Source: Pirellulaceae bacterium (GTDB taxonomy: Bacteria > Planctomycetota > Planctomycetia > Pirellulales > Pirellulaceae). From it: 64,000 nucleotides of DNA. The notes under the pieces were generated by a model, which did not search any database, was not told the DNA's origin, and saw nothing but the letters and a program-made list of their open reading frames with translations. Numbering within the stretch: position 1 is the stretch's first letter; each line of letters opens with the position of its first letter. This document shows, piece after piece, positions 36,478-46,349 of this stretch. The stretch is from assembly GCA_026004795.1 (NCBI GenBank), contig BPJV01000003.1:62001-126000 (forward strand). Reading direction: 5' to 3'. Both the position numbers and the translations under genes were made by a program.

Positions 36478-37053
36478 ATGAATAAGATCCTCCGTTGCCC
36501 GTGCGGTCAGCCGCACTATGTATCCTCCAGCCAAGCAGGCCAACAGCTCACCTGTACCTCCTGCGGCAAGCCGCTGACCGTTCCCACCCTGCGCGAGCTA
36601 AGGGACTTGCCCGACGCGGCTGCCACGGTCAGCCAACCGGCGACCTCAACCTCGGTTTGGAAGACCTGGCGGGGCCCCACGATGGCCACGTTCGTTGCCC
36701 TGTTCCTCATCACCGGGGGCATGAGCCTGCGATTTACCCTGCAGCGGTTGAATATCGACACGTCCTACGACGAGGAAACCGAAATCGAGCTGGGTGAACA
36801 ACTGTTCGACCAATATGGCCCGGATGCCCTGAGCATGACGTGGGAGCAATATCAGACGGTGGGAATCGGCCCCAAACAGCGTTTACCCTTCATGGTGTGG
36901 CGGACGATCGCATGGCATACCACTATTTTGGCCTCGGTCACCGGGACCATCGCCGCCATCTGCTTGCTGGCAGCACTCGCCGTCTGGTACTCCGCCCGTC
37001 GCGCAGCCCGGCGACTGCAAGACGATCCCCGCCGCCCTGCGGTGGACACTTAG
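36478..37053 (+). CDS. Zinc-ribbon membrane protein of unknown function
   Basis: A 191-aa protein. The N-terminus has a CPCG...CTSCGKPL pattern (Cys8, Cys10, Cys26, Cys29), a small zinc ribbon similar to those found at the start of many planctomycete membrane proteins and kinases. Two hydrophobic helices follow (MATFVALFLITGGMSLRF and ILASVTGTIAAICLLAALAV) with a polar loop of about 60 residues between them. I recognise no family. It is convergent with a methyltransferase gene. Confidence 0.7.
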   Translation: MNKILRCPCGQPHYVSSSQAGQQLTCTSCGKPLTVPTLRELRDLPDAAATVSQPATSTSVWKTWRGPTMATFVALFLITGGMSLRFTLQRLNIDTSYDEETEIELGEQLFDQYGPDALSMTWEQYQTVGIGPKQRLPFMVWRTIAWHTTILASVTGTIAAICLLAALAVWYSARRAARRLQDDPRRPAVDT

Positions 37054-37090
37054 TTTCACCACCAACCTCTTTCCGTCGGCACAGCGAACG

Positions 37091-37876
37091 CTAGCTTCGC
37101 CGCCGCAAGATGGCAACGATGTCTTCGCTCTCCGGCCCCAACTCAATCGGCCGGCGGATGTCATAGCGGAAATCGAAAGTCTCCACCCACTGCCATTGCG
37201 GCACGGCGGCGATGAGCTGATGGAACTGGGAGAGGGTGTAGGAGCGCAGCACGAGCACGTCTTCAATGCGAAAACTATCGGTCGGCTTATAGATGTCGAA
37301 CGCTATCCCAAAGCGTTCGACGCGGCGAACAGGGTCTTTATCGATAGGCCACATGTGCGTCTTAATCGCCAACTGGCCACGCCGCGCGGACCAACTTTCT
37401 TCATCCGTGGCCTCTCCCGCAGTGGGCGTCAGATGCAACCCCAAAGCATAAATGCCTCCTGGTCGCACTGCCTCGGCAACACACTGCAAATGCTTAATTG
37501 CTGAGCCCTCATCGGGAAGATGCCGGAAGCTATTGATGGTATTAAAAGCAGCATCGTAGGGTTGGGAGACGTCGAAATTGGCCATATCTCCCACCAGCGC
37601 CCGCCCGTGGATACCGTACCGCTCCAACCGACGGTTACAGAAATCAACCGCTTTGGGGTTCAAGTCGACACCGCCAACCTCCAAACCATCTTGCCGCCCC
37701 AACTTGTACAGCAGGCGGCCAGTACCACATGCCGGCTCGAATACGCGTCGCACCTCCCCCTGAACGAATCGAGAAAAGCTATGCCGCAAGAATCGCAACT
37801 CGGCTGCTGTATCGCTCCCGAATACCAGATCGTAGTAGTGGGGGAAGTCGTAGATGTTCGCCTGAAGCTTCTTCAT
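37091..37876 (-). CDS. Class I SAM-dependent methyltransferase
   Basis: A 261-aa soluble protein starting MKKLQANIYDFPHYYDLVFG. The SAM-binding motif is FEPACGTGRLLYKLG at about residues 46-60, followed by VGGVDLNPKAVDFC and an INSFRHLPDEG segment in the position of motif IV. The YDxVFG beginning is typical of small-molecule methyltransferases of the methyltransf_25/11 type. The substrate is unknown and the neighbours give no clue. Confidence 0.88.
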   Translation of the reverse strand: MKKLQANIYDFPHYYDLVFGSDTAAELRFLRHSFSRFVQGEVRRVFEPACGTGRLLYKLGRQDGLEVGGVDLNPKAVDFCNRRLERYGIHGRALVGDMANFDVSQPYDAAFNTINSFRHLPDEGSAIKHLQCVAEAVRPGGIYALGLHLTPTAGEATDEESWSARRGQLAIKTHMWPIDKDPVRRVERFGIAFDIYKPTDSFRIEDVLVLRSYTLSQFHQLIAAVPQWQWVETFDFRYDIRRPIELGPESEDIVAILRRRS

Positions 37877-38059
37877 CGGCCACGCTCTATGGGATATCCG
37901 CTCGTTTGTATCGTCGAGAACCTATCCGAAAACAGCATCATTGACCAGCCGCGTACTTCCCAGGAAACTGCTCGTCGGAATAAAAAACCTCTGCTATGAT
38001 CACTTCCTGTAACTTGTGTCGATTCCGCCAAGCGATTCTCCTTTCACTTCCAATCCACC

Positions 38060-38608
38060 ATGGCGCATGCCCCCATCGATATCCATCAGGTTTCTGATGA
38101 ACATATACTTGCCCAACGAGACATGGCCATCGCCCAGATGGATTGGATGCGCCACTACACGCTGGAACTGATGGACACCATTCCCTTTTCGCGGTGGTTC
38201 GAGATTCCCCCGGGCAGCTCTAGTAATGTGGCATGGCAGGTGGGCCATCTAGCCGTCTCCGAATACGGGCTGTTCCTCTTCCGCCAACGTGGGCGGCTCG
38301 CCGAAGACCGGGAGTTGATGCCGTCATGGCTGCGCAAGCGTTTCGGCCGTGGCAGCGACCCCACTTGCGTCGCAAGCGACACAACTTCCCCTCAAGAACT
38401 GCTCGATCACTTGGATGCCATTCACCAGCGATCCCTCACCCATGCGAAACAACTATCTGCCGCAACCCTCCGCGAACCGATCGACATGCCGTACGCGGTT
38501 TATGCCACCAAGCTGGGGGCCTTGCTGTTCGGAGCGCCCCACGAGTCCATTCATGCTGGACAGATCGGCATGATACGACGTCAATTGGGACTTGCCCCTA
38601 TCCGCTAA
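38060..38608 (+). CDS. DinB-like (four-helix, metal-binding) protein
   Basis: A 182-aa protein of the DinB/YfiT-like superfamily: a four-helix bundle with three histidines that bind a metal. Seen: the first helix with MDWMRHYTLELMDTIP, SSSNVAWQVGHLAVSEYGL containing the first His, and PHESIHAGQIGMIRRQLGL containing the last pair. Members include thiol transferases and many of unknown activity. It stands alone. Confidence 0.85.
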   Translation: MAHAPIDIHQVSDEHILAQRDMAIAQMDWMRHYTLELMDTIPFSRWFEIPPGSSSNVAWQVGHLAVSEYGLFLFRQRGRLAEDRELMPSWLRKRFGRGSDPTCVASDTTSPQELLDHLDAIHQRSLTHAKQLSAATLREPIDMPYAVYATKLGALLFGAPHESIHAGQIGMIRRQLGLAPIR

Positions 38609-38683
38609 CCTGTTGACTAGTAAAGTGAATCGACACGGCATCTGTGGCCGATGAGCACCTAGCCTTCCCCGGAGCCTCCTTTC

Positions 38684-38911
38684 ATGCAGTTCCTGAGAAA
38701 CGCGAAACGAATCGCCTATGCCTTGATCTCGGTGCTGACTCTGGTCGTCATCTTTCAGAACTTGGAGCAAACGGAAGTCGAGCTGCTGTTTGCGCTGGTG
38801 AACATGCCCTTGGCCCTGTTGCTAGCGATCACCTTGGCCTTAGGATTCCTGTTGGGCTTCAGCGCCAATGCTATCTGGCATTTCCGGCACCGCCCCAAGA
38901 AGCCGAATTGA
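38684..38911 (+). CDS. LapA-like (DUF1049) membrane protein
   Basis: A 75-aa protein with two hydrophobic helices (IAYALISVLTLVVIFQN and MPLALLLAITLALGFLLGFS) joined by LEQTEVELLFALVN, the pattern of lipopolysaccharide assembly protein A domain proteins. In proteobacteria LapA works with LapB; here no LapB-like gene is adjacent. The next gene begins 33 bp downstream. Confidence 0.82.
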   Translation: MQFLRNAKRIAYALISVLTLVVIFQNLEQTEVELLFALVNMPLALLLAITLALGFLLGFSANAIWHFRHRPKKPN

Positions 38912-38944
38912 TGAAACCCCTTCGCTGCCCGACCTAGGTTGCTA

Positions 38945-40027
38945 ATGACCGCGCCGTATTCCCCCCAAGCCAATTCCGCTCTCCCATCCGGGTCACCGAA
39001 AACCTCGCCCGGTGGCCTGCAATTTGTCGCCATCGATTTCGAGACGGCCTGCAGTAATCCGAACAGTGCTTGCCAAGTGGCCGTCGTGGTGGTCGAAGAG
39101 GGGAACATCATCGACCGTCACTCGTGGCTCGTCCGACCGCCTCGATTGTACTTCGCCTCGCGCAACGTAGCCATTCACGGAATCACTGCCGATCAAGTGC
39201 GTGGAGCACCGCAATTCGTGGATGTGTGGAAGGAACTAAGCCCCATCCTGGAGGGACGGGTCGTGGTCGCCCATTTCGCCGCCTTTGACCTCAAGGTGCT
39301 GGTACACAGCCTGGCGGCTTATGATATTGCTTGCCCGAACCTCGAATTCTCGTGCAGCCGCCTCTTGGCACGTGCCGTTTGGCCCGGTAAGCGCCGCTAC
39401 GGCTTGAAGCCTCTCGGACAGTGGCTGGGGATCGATTTTCGGCACCACGATGCGTTGGAAGATGCGCAATGCTGTGCTCAAATCGTCTTGGCCATCGCTG
39501 CACAAGTCAGCCCTACCGATTTCGAAGACCTCGAACGCCGCCTCCATCTAGAAAGGGGGCTGGTAGCCGGTGGGTCGATACGCCAGCCACGCCCCAAAAA
39601 ACACCGCCATGGCCGGTCCATCGCTCAAGTCCCCGGAGGCTCCCCACCACCCAAGCATTCTCAACCATCGGGCCGACGTCCCGCGGCGGCGTGGCACCCC
39701 GCCGACATCCTGGCTGCCGCCGGAGAGCATCGCCCCTTAGCCGATCGCCGCATTCTTCTGCTCGCTCCATTGACTGGATTGACGATGGAACAATCGGTCG
39801 CCTTGATCCGCCAACTGGGAGGAGAATTTGTCGCACATCTAACCGACTCCCCCGACCTGATGATCCTCCCCTGTTCCTCAGGAGGCATTACCGAGAGTTG
39901 CTCCAGCGCTCAATACGACCGACAGCCAAACGGCCCCATCACCACCTCCGCGGCGGCTGGCGTCCGCATATTGTCCGAGCGTCAGTTCCGCTCGCTGTTG
40001 CCCGGTGGCAGATCGGTTCACCCCTAG
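38945..40027 (+). CDS. DnaQ-like 3'-5' exonuclease with a C-terminal BRCT-like domain
   Basis: From the ATG at 38945 (a TTG at 38939 is also possible) it is 360 aa. The DEDDh exonuclease core is clear: FVAIDFETA (Asp31, Glu33), HFAAFDLKVL, and HHDALEDAQ carrying the final His-Asp pair. A Pro/Arg-rich linker (about residues 205-250) leads to a C-terminal domain with ALIRQLGGEFVAHLTDSPDL and a closing GVRILSERQFRSLL, which matches a BRCT fold by eye. Such DnaQ-BRCT proteins are usually linked to repair or to epsilon-like proofreading (family knowledge). It follows the LapA-like gene closely. Confidence 0.87.
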   Translation: MTAPYSPQANSALPSGSPKTSPGGLQFVAIDFETACSNPNSACQVAVVVVEEGNIIDRHSWLVRPPRLYFASRNVAIHGITADQVRGAPQFVDVWKELSPILEGRVVVAHFAAFDLKVLVHSLAAYDIACPNLEFSCSRLLARAVWPGKRRYGLKPLGQWLGIDFRHHDALEDAQCCAQIVLAIAAQVSPTDFEDLERRLHLERGLVAGGSIRQPRPKKHRHGRSIAQVPGGSPPPKHSQPSGRRPAAAWHPADILAAAGEHRPLADRRILLLAPLTGLTMEQSVALIRQLGGEFVAHLTDSPDLMILPCSSGGITESCSSAQYDRQPNGPITTSAAAGVRILSERQFRSLLPGGRSVHP

Positions 40028-40768
40028 TCCTCCCATCTGCTCATGGCGCGCCATCGGACTGGGGCACGGCAAAGTGCTCCCTACCGACGCAGTCCTTCCT
40101 CATCGTGCAGTCGCATCCACCACGCGGGCGGACGTTCACCGTCTATTGTGATAAGCCCCCGTTCCGTACTTCAATTCGTGCTGAGGAATACCAATCTCCA
40201 AACCCGATCTCCGGTGCCAAGTCTACCCATTCCATGTCAATAAAGGGGCCGTCGACGCGGGCACCACGTGTTGGCTTGGAAATCCACCCCAATCCGCATA
40301 GAGGTACTGGCGAACCGGCTCCGGAATGCGAAATAACACCCAGCAACGGCTTCCCTCCCTTTCCTGCCGTCAACAAGGCCGCCCCCCTCGTGCAATTCGT
40401 CGTTCCAACTCGGCGGCTGCCCTGCTTTCGTTCCCGCGGGCAAGGCGTTGCCGTGCGCCGGGCGACGATTTTTTTGGCGGTGCCATCTCATGCTCCACCA
40501 TATTCCCCATCGGGACGATGACGTCCGTGGAGATCACTTCTATGTCCTTGAAGTCAATGCACTTATGTTTGCCAGCAAGCGGGGCTCCCATCCCACAGAG
40601 TGGTTAGGCCCTCAACAGGTCTGCGGAGTCTCTACACCATCCGGGACGATCAGGGGCAATTGACCTTATGGGAATCGATTGCGGTATGAACAGTCCTGCT
40701 GGATTCGATGCCGTCAGCCACTTTCCCCGTCCGTTGCGGTAACGCTCGTTGCGGTGACGGTGGTGGTG
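40028..40768. other. Intergenic region with possible degenerate coding fragments
   Basis: About 740 bp. Two minus-strand frames (40143-40376 and 40370-40591) look somewhat protein-like and are listed as one low-confidence item. No other feature is recognised. Confidence 0.4.
40143..40591 (-). other. Possible pair of overlapping short genes or a broken gene
   Basis: The first frame (40591 to 40370, 73 aa) contains FKDIEVISTDVIVPMGNMVE; the second (40376 to 40143, 77 aa) contains DGPFIDMEWVDLAPEIGFGD. Start and stop overlap by 7 bases in different frames, as in translationally coupled genes or in a gene with a frameshift. Neither is a family I recognise, and ribosome-binding sites are weak. 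Confidence 0.3.
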
Positions 40769-41311
40769 TCAAGCGGCCTGGGGTCGTGGCACCTGACCGT
40801 AACCGGCAGGAATCGCAAGTGGCTGCAGCGTTGCCCCAGGCTGCTTGCTGGCCAAGATAACCGACCCCTCATGAGCAATATGAGGCAGCCATCGGCCGGC
40901 AATGCAATCGTGGGGATGTTCCGGATCCCACCCACCGTTGATGATCACCAGATCGGAGGGGCCGAACTTGTGCGCCACCCGCATCATGGTAGATTCCATG
41001 GGGCCTGGAACCAGGGCGACTCGGAACCCAAGTTGTCCAGCCAGACGGTGGGCATCTTTAAGCCTCATGTGACCTTGCCTGTCCTCAGCAGACTCGAATT
41101 CATCGGTACCGATATAGCGAATCCTGTCCACGTCGGGCGGAATCTGAATCAAACGCGCCAAGCGACGCAGCCGCTGCCCATCCCCCATCCCCACTTCAAG
41201 CACCGAACGATAGGGTCGCTCGAGTAGATAGCCGAACAGGGCGCGATCCTCGACAGGTTTTGCCAAACGGGTCCAATAAAATCGCTGCCACCATCCTGGT
41301 AGGCTCATCAT
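40769..41311 (-). CDS. Class I methyltransferase-like protein
   Basis: From the ATG at 41311 it is 180 aa (an open frame to 41446 adds a dissimilar 45 residues). The core has a SAM-site-like strand SVLEVGMGDGQRLRRLARL, IGTDEFES after the second strand, and DLVIINGGWDPEHPHD in the motif IV position. A Rossmann methyltransferase fold is likely, but the protein is short and the catalytic activity is not certain. It runs divergently from the subtilase gene. Confidence 0.7.
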   Translation of the reverse strand: MMSLPGWWQRFYWTRLAKPVEDRALFGYLLERPYRSVLEVGMGDGQRLRRLARLIQIPPDVDRIRYIGTDEFESAEDRQGHMRLKDAHRLAGQLGFRVALVPGPMESTMMRVAHKFGPSDLVIINGGWDPEHPHDCIAGRWLPHIAHEGSVILASKQPGATLQPLAIPAGYGQVPRPQAA

Positions 41312-41519
41312 TCTACCGTCCTGAGTTGCGGTCACTAAAATTCGAACCACTCCCGAGTGCTGGCCTTGGTAGCGATCGATCGTTCTGATCAGGACGCGGT
41401 CCCTTGAACCATCCGCCGACTTGCCACTGCAGCACTGCCGCCCCAAGAATCGAGCGAGCGGAACTGGGTGCCATGCTACCTCGGCCTGAACTCCCGACTA
41501 CGCTCAATACGTCGACCAC

Positions 41520-44500
41520 GTGGACGCCACAGGGACGAAACGTCGTCGGTCGCCCCATCAGCGATTCTGCAGGGAGTCCCACCCTTATGCATCGACTGGT
41601 AGCGGCCAGAAATTCGAACCGGACGAACGGTTTCGGAGAGAACGGAGTAATCGGCACATTCCCCCCACACGCTCCATTTCCCACCCGGCTCCCACCTTGC
41701 CTTCGCCAACGCGTCCTGCTCGACGCTCTCTAGGATGGATCTGCGTCCTAGATTTTCGTATAGCGGCCCCTGGGCTTGGTGGCTCAACCGGGGCATGCTT
41801 ACCACGTTTGCTGACCACTGGAGACCGCAGTTCCGTTCCACCATCACCACCACAAGTGCACTCCTTGATCCCTGATCGATTTCACAACCGAACGGCCGAC
41901 GCTAGCGGCGCGCCATCGACAAGGGGCTCCGGCTCAGCGGCGCGGAGGCGAGCGCGGGGCACTGACCGAAGCCTACGTGAGCTACCGACGGAGGAACGTC
42001 CCTGGTTCGAGATGTGCGAGCCGCGGTTGGTACTCTCTGCCCAACTGCTTTTCGATGTATTGGGTGACATAGCGATCGACCATGCGATCGTGCCGGATGA
42101 TGCGTCAGGCCAACCACCGATTCAATGGCATTTGACCGAAGCCCACCAAGCGACGGGCTGGAATGCGGTTGCATCCCGCTTTGGCTTGGACGGCCGTGGC
42201 CAAACCGTTGCCGTAATCGATAGCGGTATTGCCTACGATCATCAGGCTTTAGGTGGCGGCTTTGGTCCCCACCATCGTGTCGTCGGTGGCTGGGACTTTG
42301 CCGAGAACGATGCCGATCCTTACGACGATGCCCCGGCAGGATTTCACGGCACGCATGTTGCCGGAATCATCGGCAGCACGGATCCGACGCACCACGGTGT
42401 CGCCCCGGGTACGGACCTGGTTGCTCTGCGAGTGTTCAACGACATGGGGCAAGGACAACTGTCTTGGGTAGAAAGCGCTTTGCGATGGGTACACGAAAAC
42501 CGCAATGCGTTCGTTCATCCCATAACTACGGTCAACCTGAGTCTGGGTACGAATTGGAATAGCGACACGATACCGGCATGGGCCAATCTGGAAGATGAGT
42601 TCCAACTGCTGGCCGCCGACGGCATTCTCGTCACCGCCTCGGCGGGCAATTCGTTTTCACAATATCAAACTGCAGGGGTCAGCTACCCGGCTGCCAGTCC
42701 TTACGTACTGCCGGTGGCCAGTCTCGACGAAGACGGCTCGCTTAGCGACTTCAGCCAACGGAGTCCCCGCGTCCTGGCCGCTCCGGGCACGAGCATTGTA
42801 AGTACGGTACCGGATGGTTTCTTCGGCCGCGATGGTGTCGCCAATGATTTTGCAGCCGCTAGCGGTACCAGCATGGCCGCCCCCTATGTGGCCGGCGCCT
42901 CGGTCCTCCTGCGGCAGGCGATGGAGATGGTGGGTTGGGAGTCGATCAGTCCACAGTCTATTATCAGCCACTTGCATCAAACGGCCGGTTCCATCTACGA
43001 TCCCGTGACGGCAACCTCCTACGACACACTGGACCTGCAAGCTGCCATCAACGCCATCCTGCCCGACGACACGGTTGCCGACACCCTGGCCCAAGCAACC
43101 ACGATCGGTGACTTTCCCACCTCGCTCGATACCTGGATCAACCATCTAGGTGACCGAGACGCTTACCGTTTCACTCCATCGGTTAGTGGCCAGCTTATGA
43201 TCGACGCCGATTCGGAATGGGCGGAGGGGTTGAACTGGACACTCTATTCCAACGACCATGGCCTTATCGGTAGCAGTGATAACTCCCAGCCGATCGCCTT
43301 AACTGCTGGCCAATCCTACACGTTGGTAGTTACGGCCAATACCATCGGACCGGCGACCATTGACCTGGAATACGCCCCCGCAGAAAGCTCTTCTGCTACC
43401 GAGATGCCATCGGTCCCGGCGATCGACCTGGGCGCAATCGATTTCCAGGATCTCTCCTTGCAGGCTGGGCAAGTGTACGCCGTGACCGCCACACGTTCGG
43501 GAATGATGACGATCCAGTGGCAGGACGCCGATCCCGCCGGCGGCAGCCTTATGGTTCGATCTGGCGATCAGCAACTTCACACCATTGGGACATGGTCGGC
43601 CGACGGTTTGCGGTGGGATGGAGTGGTGACAGCCGGGGAGCGAGTCGAGTTCTTTCTCCCCCCTTCGGCCGACTCGCGCGGTCAACTGGTCGTGGCCAAC
43701 TTGCTGGAATTGTCCAGCAACTCCGCGACGCTTCACGGCACCTCTGCCGGCGACGCCTTCCGACTCGACCTCCAGAATTCGCAGGCCACGGTGCAGGGGA
43801 TCACCTACCGCTTGGAGGATCTTGGTATCTCCTCCCTGACATTGGCGGGGGGGATGAGCAATGACCGCCTCGAGGTAGTCGGTTCCTCGCAAGCGGATGT
43901 CGTAAACCTCCGCCCCACAGAATCTGACATCGCCAGTGCCACGCTGCAGATTTCGACGCGCGAGGTCGAGCAGGTGCGTTTTGTCGGCGGTGGTGGACCG
44001 GATCGCGTCTATCTTTACGATTCGGATACCAATGACACCCTGCGGATTGCACCTCGACAAGCCGAACTGATTGGCGTGGGCTATCGCTTCGACGTCTTGG
44101 ATGTCGACCGGATTTTCGTCCATGCAACTGGAGCAGGCGAGGATCATGCGTTTTTCACCGACTCGCCGGGCAACGACCGCTTCAGCGCTCGCCCCCAGTT
44201 CAGCAGCATGCAGGGTGACGGCTATTTCAACTACGTGCGCGGCTTCGAACGGGTCTATGCCTACGCCACCGCTGGCGGACACGATACGGTTCAATTCTGG
44301 GATTCGCCGGGCGATGATCGGTTCTTGACCAGTGGCACCACCGCCTCGATGGTCGGACCAGGCTTTTCCAGCTTCTCTCGCGGTTTCGACGTCGTCGCAG
44401 CTCAAGCAGGAAGTGGCGGACACGACACAGCCGCACTTTACGGTAGCGGCGACCGTACGCAATGGCAGGAAGGCAGCGACTTTGTCAGCTTTCGCGAAGA

Positions 44501-45155
44501 AGGTTTCTTGCGCGAAGCCCGCCGCTTCGCCGAGATTTCTTTATTCGTCGATGGACAGCTTCAACGCCTCACCTCCGCCGCTGGCACGTCCATCGACACC
44601 GCGGCGTTGATACGCAGCATCTCCAGCGAGCCCATGGCTGGTGGTCAATCCTCGAGTCTGGCCGGGACGCCCACGGTAGACGCTTCCCTTGTTCCTTCCC
44701 ATGAGGAACCAGGGGGAGAGGACGCCGCGGCGGTCCCGTGGGACCGTGTTTCCCACCTACCGACTACCGATCTCAGGCCACACCCTTTCATGGAGACCGC
44801 CGCCTGGCCGACGCCATCGGCCTGGGAATCCTCGTCGGTAGCTGACGGCCTGCCTGTACCTTCTTTACTGGCCGAGAGCAGCATGTCGCCTGGAATGGAG
44901 CCGGGTCACCACCTGCCACCATCCTCCCCATGGCTCTCCACGACCACGGCCGATGGGATCGCCGATGAGTGGACCGTACTCGGCGAGGTCGAGGAGATGC
45001 GACGATGGCTCGAGGAACGGTTCTCGCTGCCGGAAGCCCCCATGATGGAAGACTCCCGGCTCGAGCGCAACGTCCTTCACGAAGCGTTTGAGCAATTAGC
45101 CCACGAACTAACCGAGCACGACAATCCGCTTGACCAGGTAGGCGGGATACCTTAG
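41520..45155 (+). CDS. Secreted subtilisin-like serine protease (S8) with PPC and repeat domains
   Basis: Up to 1,211 aa. The catalytic triad is visible: Asp234 in VAVIDSG, His279 in HGTHVAG and Ser451 in SGTSMAAPYVAG, with the oxyanion Asn in ASAGNS. Upstream, FEMCEPRLVLSA is the LEPR-type N-terminal motif of large planctomycete extracellular proteins. A PPC-type beta domain (about residues 525-625) is followed by about 300 residues of aspartate-rich repeats (DSPGNDRFSA, DSPGDDRFLT, GGGGPDRVYL) and a low-complexity tail. The true start is unclear: the first 150 residues after the ATG at 41520 are Arg/Ser/Pro-rich with no signal peptide, so translation may begin later (ATG at 42012 or an alternative codon). 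It overlaps the convergent oxidoreductase gene by 4 bp. Confidence 0.85.
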   Translation: MDATGTKRRRSPHQRFCRESHPYASTGSGQKFEPDERFRRERSNRHIPPTRSISHPAPTLPSPTRPARRSLGWICVLDFRIAAPGLGGSTGACLPRLLTTGDRSSVPPSPPQVHSLIPDRFHNRTADASGAPSTRGSGSAARRRARGTDRSLRELPTEERPWFEMCEPRLVLSAQLLFDVLGDIAIDHAIVPDDASGQPPIQWHLTEAHQATGWNAVASRFGLDGRGQTVAVIDSGIAYDHQALGGGFGPHHRVVGGWDFAENDADPYDDAPAGFHGTHVAGIIGSTDPTHHGVAPGTDLVALRVFNDMGQGQLSWVESALRWVHENRNAFVHPITTVNLSLGTNWNSDTIPAWANLEDEFQLLAADGILVTASAGNSFSQYQTAGVSYPAASPYVLPVASLDEDGSLSDFSQRSPRVLAAPGTSIVSTVPDGFFGRDGVANDFAAASGTSMAAPYVAGASVLLRQAMEMVGWESISPQSIISHLHQTAGSIYDPVTATSYDTLDLQAAINAILPDDTVADTLAQATTIGDFPTSLDTWINHLGDRDAYRFTPSVSGQLMIDADSEWAEGLNWTLYSNDHGLIGSSDNSQPIALTAGQSYTLVVTANTIGPATIDLEYAPAESSSATEMPSVPAIDLGAIDFQDLSLQAGQVYAVTATRSGMMTIQWQDADPAGGSLMVRSGDQQLHTIGTWSADGLRWDGVVTAGERVEFFLPPSADSRGQLVVANLLELSSNSATLHGTSAGDAFRLDLQNSQATVQGITYRLEDLGISSLTLAGGMSNDRLEVVGSSQADVVNLRPTESDIASATLQISTREVEQVRFVGGGGPDRVYLYDSDTNDTLRIAPRQAELIGVGYRFDVLDVDRIFVHATGAGEDHAFFTDSPGNDRFSARPQFSSMQGDGYFNYVRGFERVYAYATAGGHDTVQFWDSPGDDRFLTSGTTASMVGPGFSSFSRGFDVVAAQAGSGGHDTAALYGSGDRTQWQEGSDFVSFREEGFLREARRFAEISLFVDGQLQRLTSAAGTSIDTAALIRSISSEPMAGGQSSSLAGTPTVDASLVPSHEEPGGEDAAAVPWDRVSHLPTTDLRPHPFMETAAWPTPSAWESSSVADGLPVPSLLAESSMSPGMEPGHHLPPSSPWLSTTTADGIADEWTVLGEVEEMRRWLEERFSLPEAPMMEDSRLERNVLHEAFEQLAHELTEHDNPLDQVGGIP

Positions 45156-46273
45156 CTCGGGATGGTGAATTCAGGCAAGCGCACGATTTCACCACCCTTG
45201 AGGGCGGACTGATGGGCACAGAGCCCCACACAGGTCCAGTTAGCTGCCGTTACGGCGTCGGGCCACGGATTGCGATCCTCGACCAGTGCGCTGACAAACT
45301 CATGCACCAAATGAGGATGGGACCCGCCATGTCCGCCCCCTTGAATGAAGGATAGATGCTCGGCGTTATGGATCTCCTGCGGCAGAGTGAACCGCTGGAT
45401 CTCCTTGGGGAGCAGATGCGCGTAGTCAGGGACCTCGATCCGTTCGGGAATCTCCGGTTCCGGCTTCTTGGCCGTATGCAATACGTGAGGCTCCCCTTCG
45501 ATCAATGCCCACTCGAAACTCTTCTTCGTTCCGTACACATCGAAACTCTCTCGATACTGCCGCGCCACATCGTACAGGAACCGCCAAATGTGGGCGCAGA
45601 CATCCGAATCCTTGACCTTGATGTGGCAAGACTCGACGGCGAATTTGTTGCCCGACAATTGGGCGATCTCGTCGCGCACGGTACCAGATCCGAAACAGCT
45701 GACGTATTCGCCGTATCCCTTTAGCAGACCCAAGCAGGGACTGACCACGTGCGTGGCATAGTGCATGGGAATCATCCGTTTCCAATACTCCGGCCAACCG
45801 TCCATGTCCTGCGGGTGCGAAGCAGCGAGATACTGGATCTTGCCGAGCTCTCCTTTCTCGTACATTTCTTTGATAAAGAGAAACTCACGGCTATAGACGA
45901 CCGTCTCCGCCATCATGTACTTCAGCCCGGTCTGGCGGACCTTTTCCACGATTTGTCGACACTCTTCGATCGTAGTGGCCATGGGGACGGTGCACATCAC
46001 GTGCTTGCCGGCATCCAACGCCTTCAGGGTCATCCACGCGTGATCGTTGATGGGACTGTTGATGTGTACGAAGTCCACGTCCTTATCGGCCAGTACTTGC
46101 TCGTACGTGGTATAACGACGCTCGATGCCGAACTCATCTCCGCACTTGTTCAGTTCCTCTTCATTGCGACGACAGATGGCCAGCACGTTTGCATTCGGGT
46201 GCGCCTGATAAATGGGAATGAATTCGGCACCGAATCCCAATCCGACCATAGCAACATTTACGACTTTGGACAT
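45152..46273 (-). CDS. Gfo/Idh/MocA family oxidoreductase
   Basis: A 373-aa NAD(P)-dependent sugar-type oxidoreductase. The N-terminal Rossmann domain has VAMVGLGFGAEFIP (8-21), then the family hallmark GKHVMCTVPMA, which corresponds to the usual EKP motif with the Lys replaced. A C-terminal alpha/beta domain with a GGGHGGSHPHLVHEFVSALV segment follows. The ATG at 46273 is chosen because it puts the dinucleotide motif at the normal position. Planctomycetes carry dozens of these; the substrate is not readable. It is downstream of the S9 peptidase gene, both leftward. Confidence 0.9.
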   Translation of the reverse strand: MSKVVNVAMVGLGFGAEFIPIYQAHPNANVLAICRRNEEELNKCGDEFGIERRYTTYEQVLADKDVDFVHINSPINDHAWMTLKALDAGKHVMCTVPMATTIEECRQIVEKVRQTGLKYMMAETVVYSREFLFIKEMYEKGELGKIQYLAASHPQDMDGWPEYWKRMIPMHYATHVVSPCLGLLKGYGEYVSCFGSGTVRDEIAQLSGNKFAVESCHIKVKDSDVCAHIWRFLYDVARQYRESFDVYGTKKSFEWALIEGEPHVLHTAKKPEPEIPERIEVPDYAHLLPKEIQRFTLPQEIHNAEHLSFIQGGGHGGSHPHLVHEFVSALVEDRNPWPDAVTAANWTCVGLCAHQSALKGGEIVRLPEFTIPS

Positions 46274-46349
46274 GCAACGAACTCCAGTAGAAAAACGGGT
46301 CAATCAGTAACAACCGTGGGTAATTCCAGTCCGCTCAGGAGCCACCGAC

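Noticed and set aside
43299-44462. Long open frame (387 codons) on the minus strand
   Set aside because: It lies fully opposite the subtilase repeat domain. Its translation has no domain pattern and arises from the GC-rich codons of the real gene.
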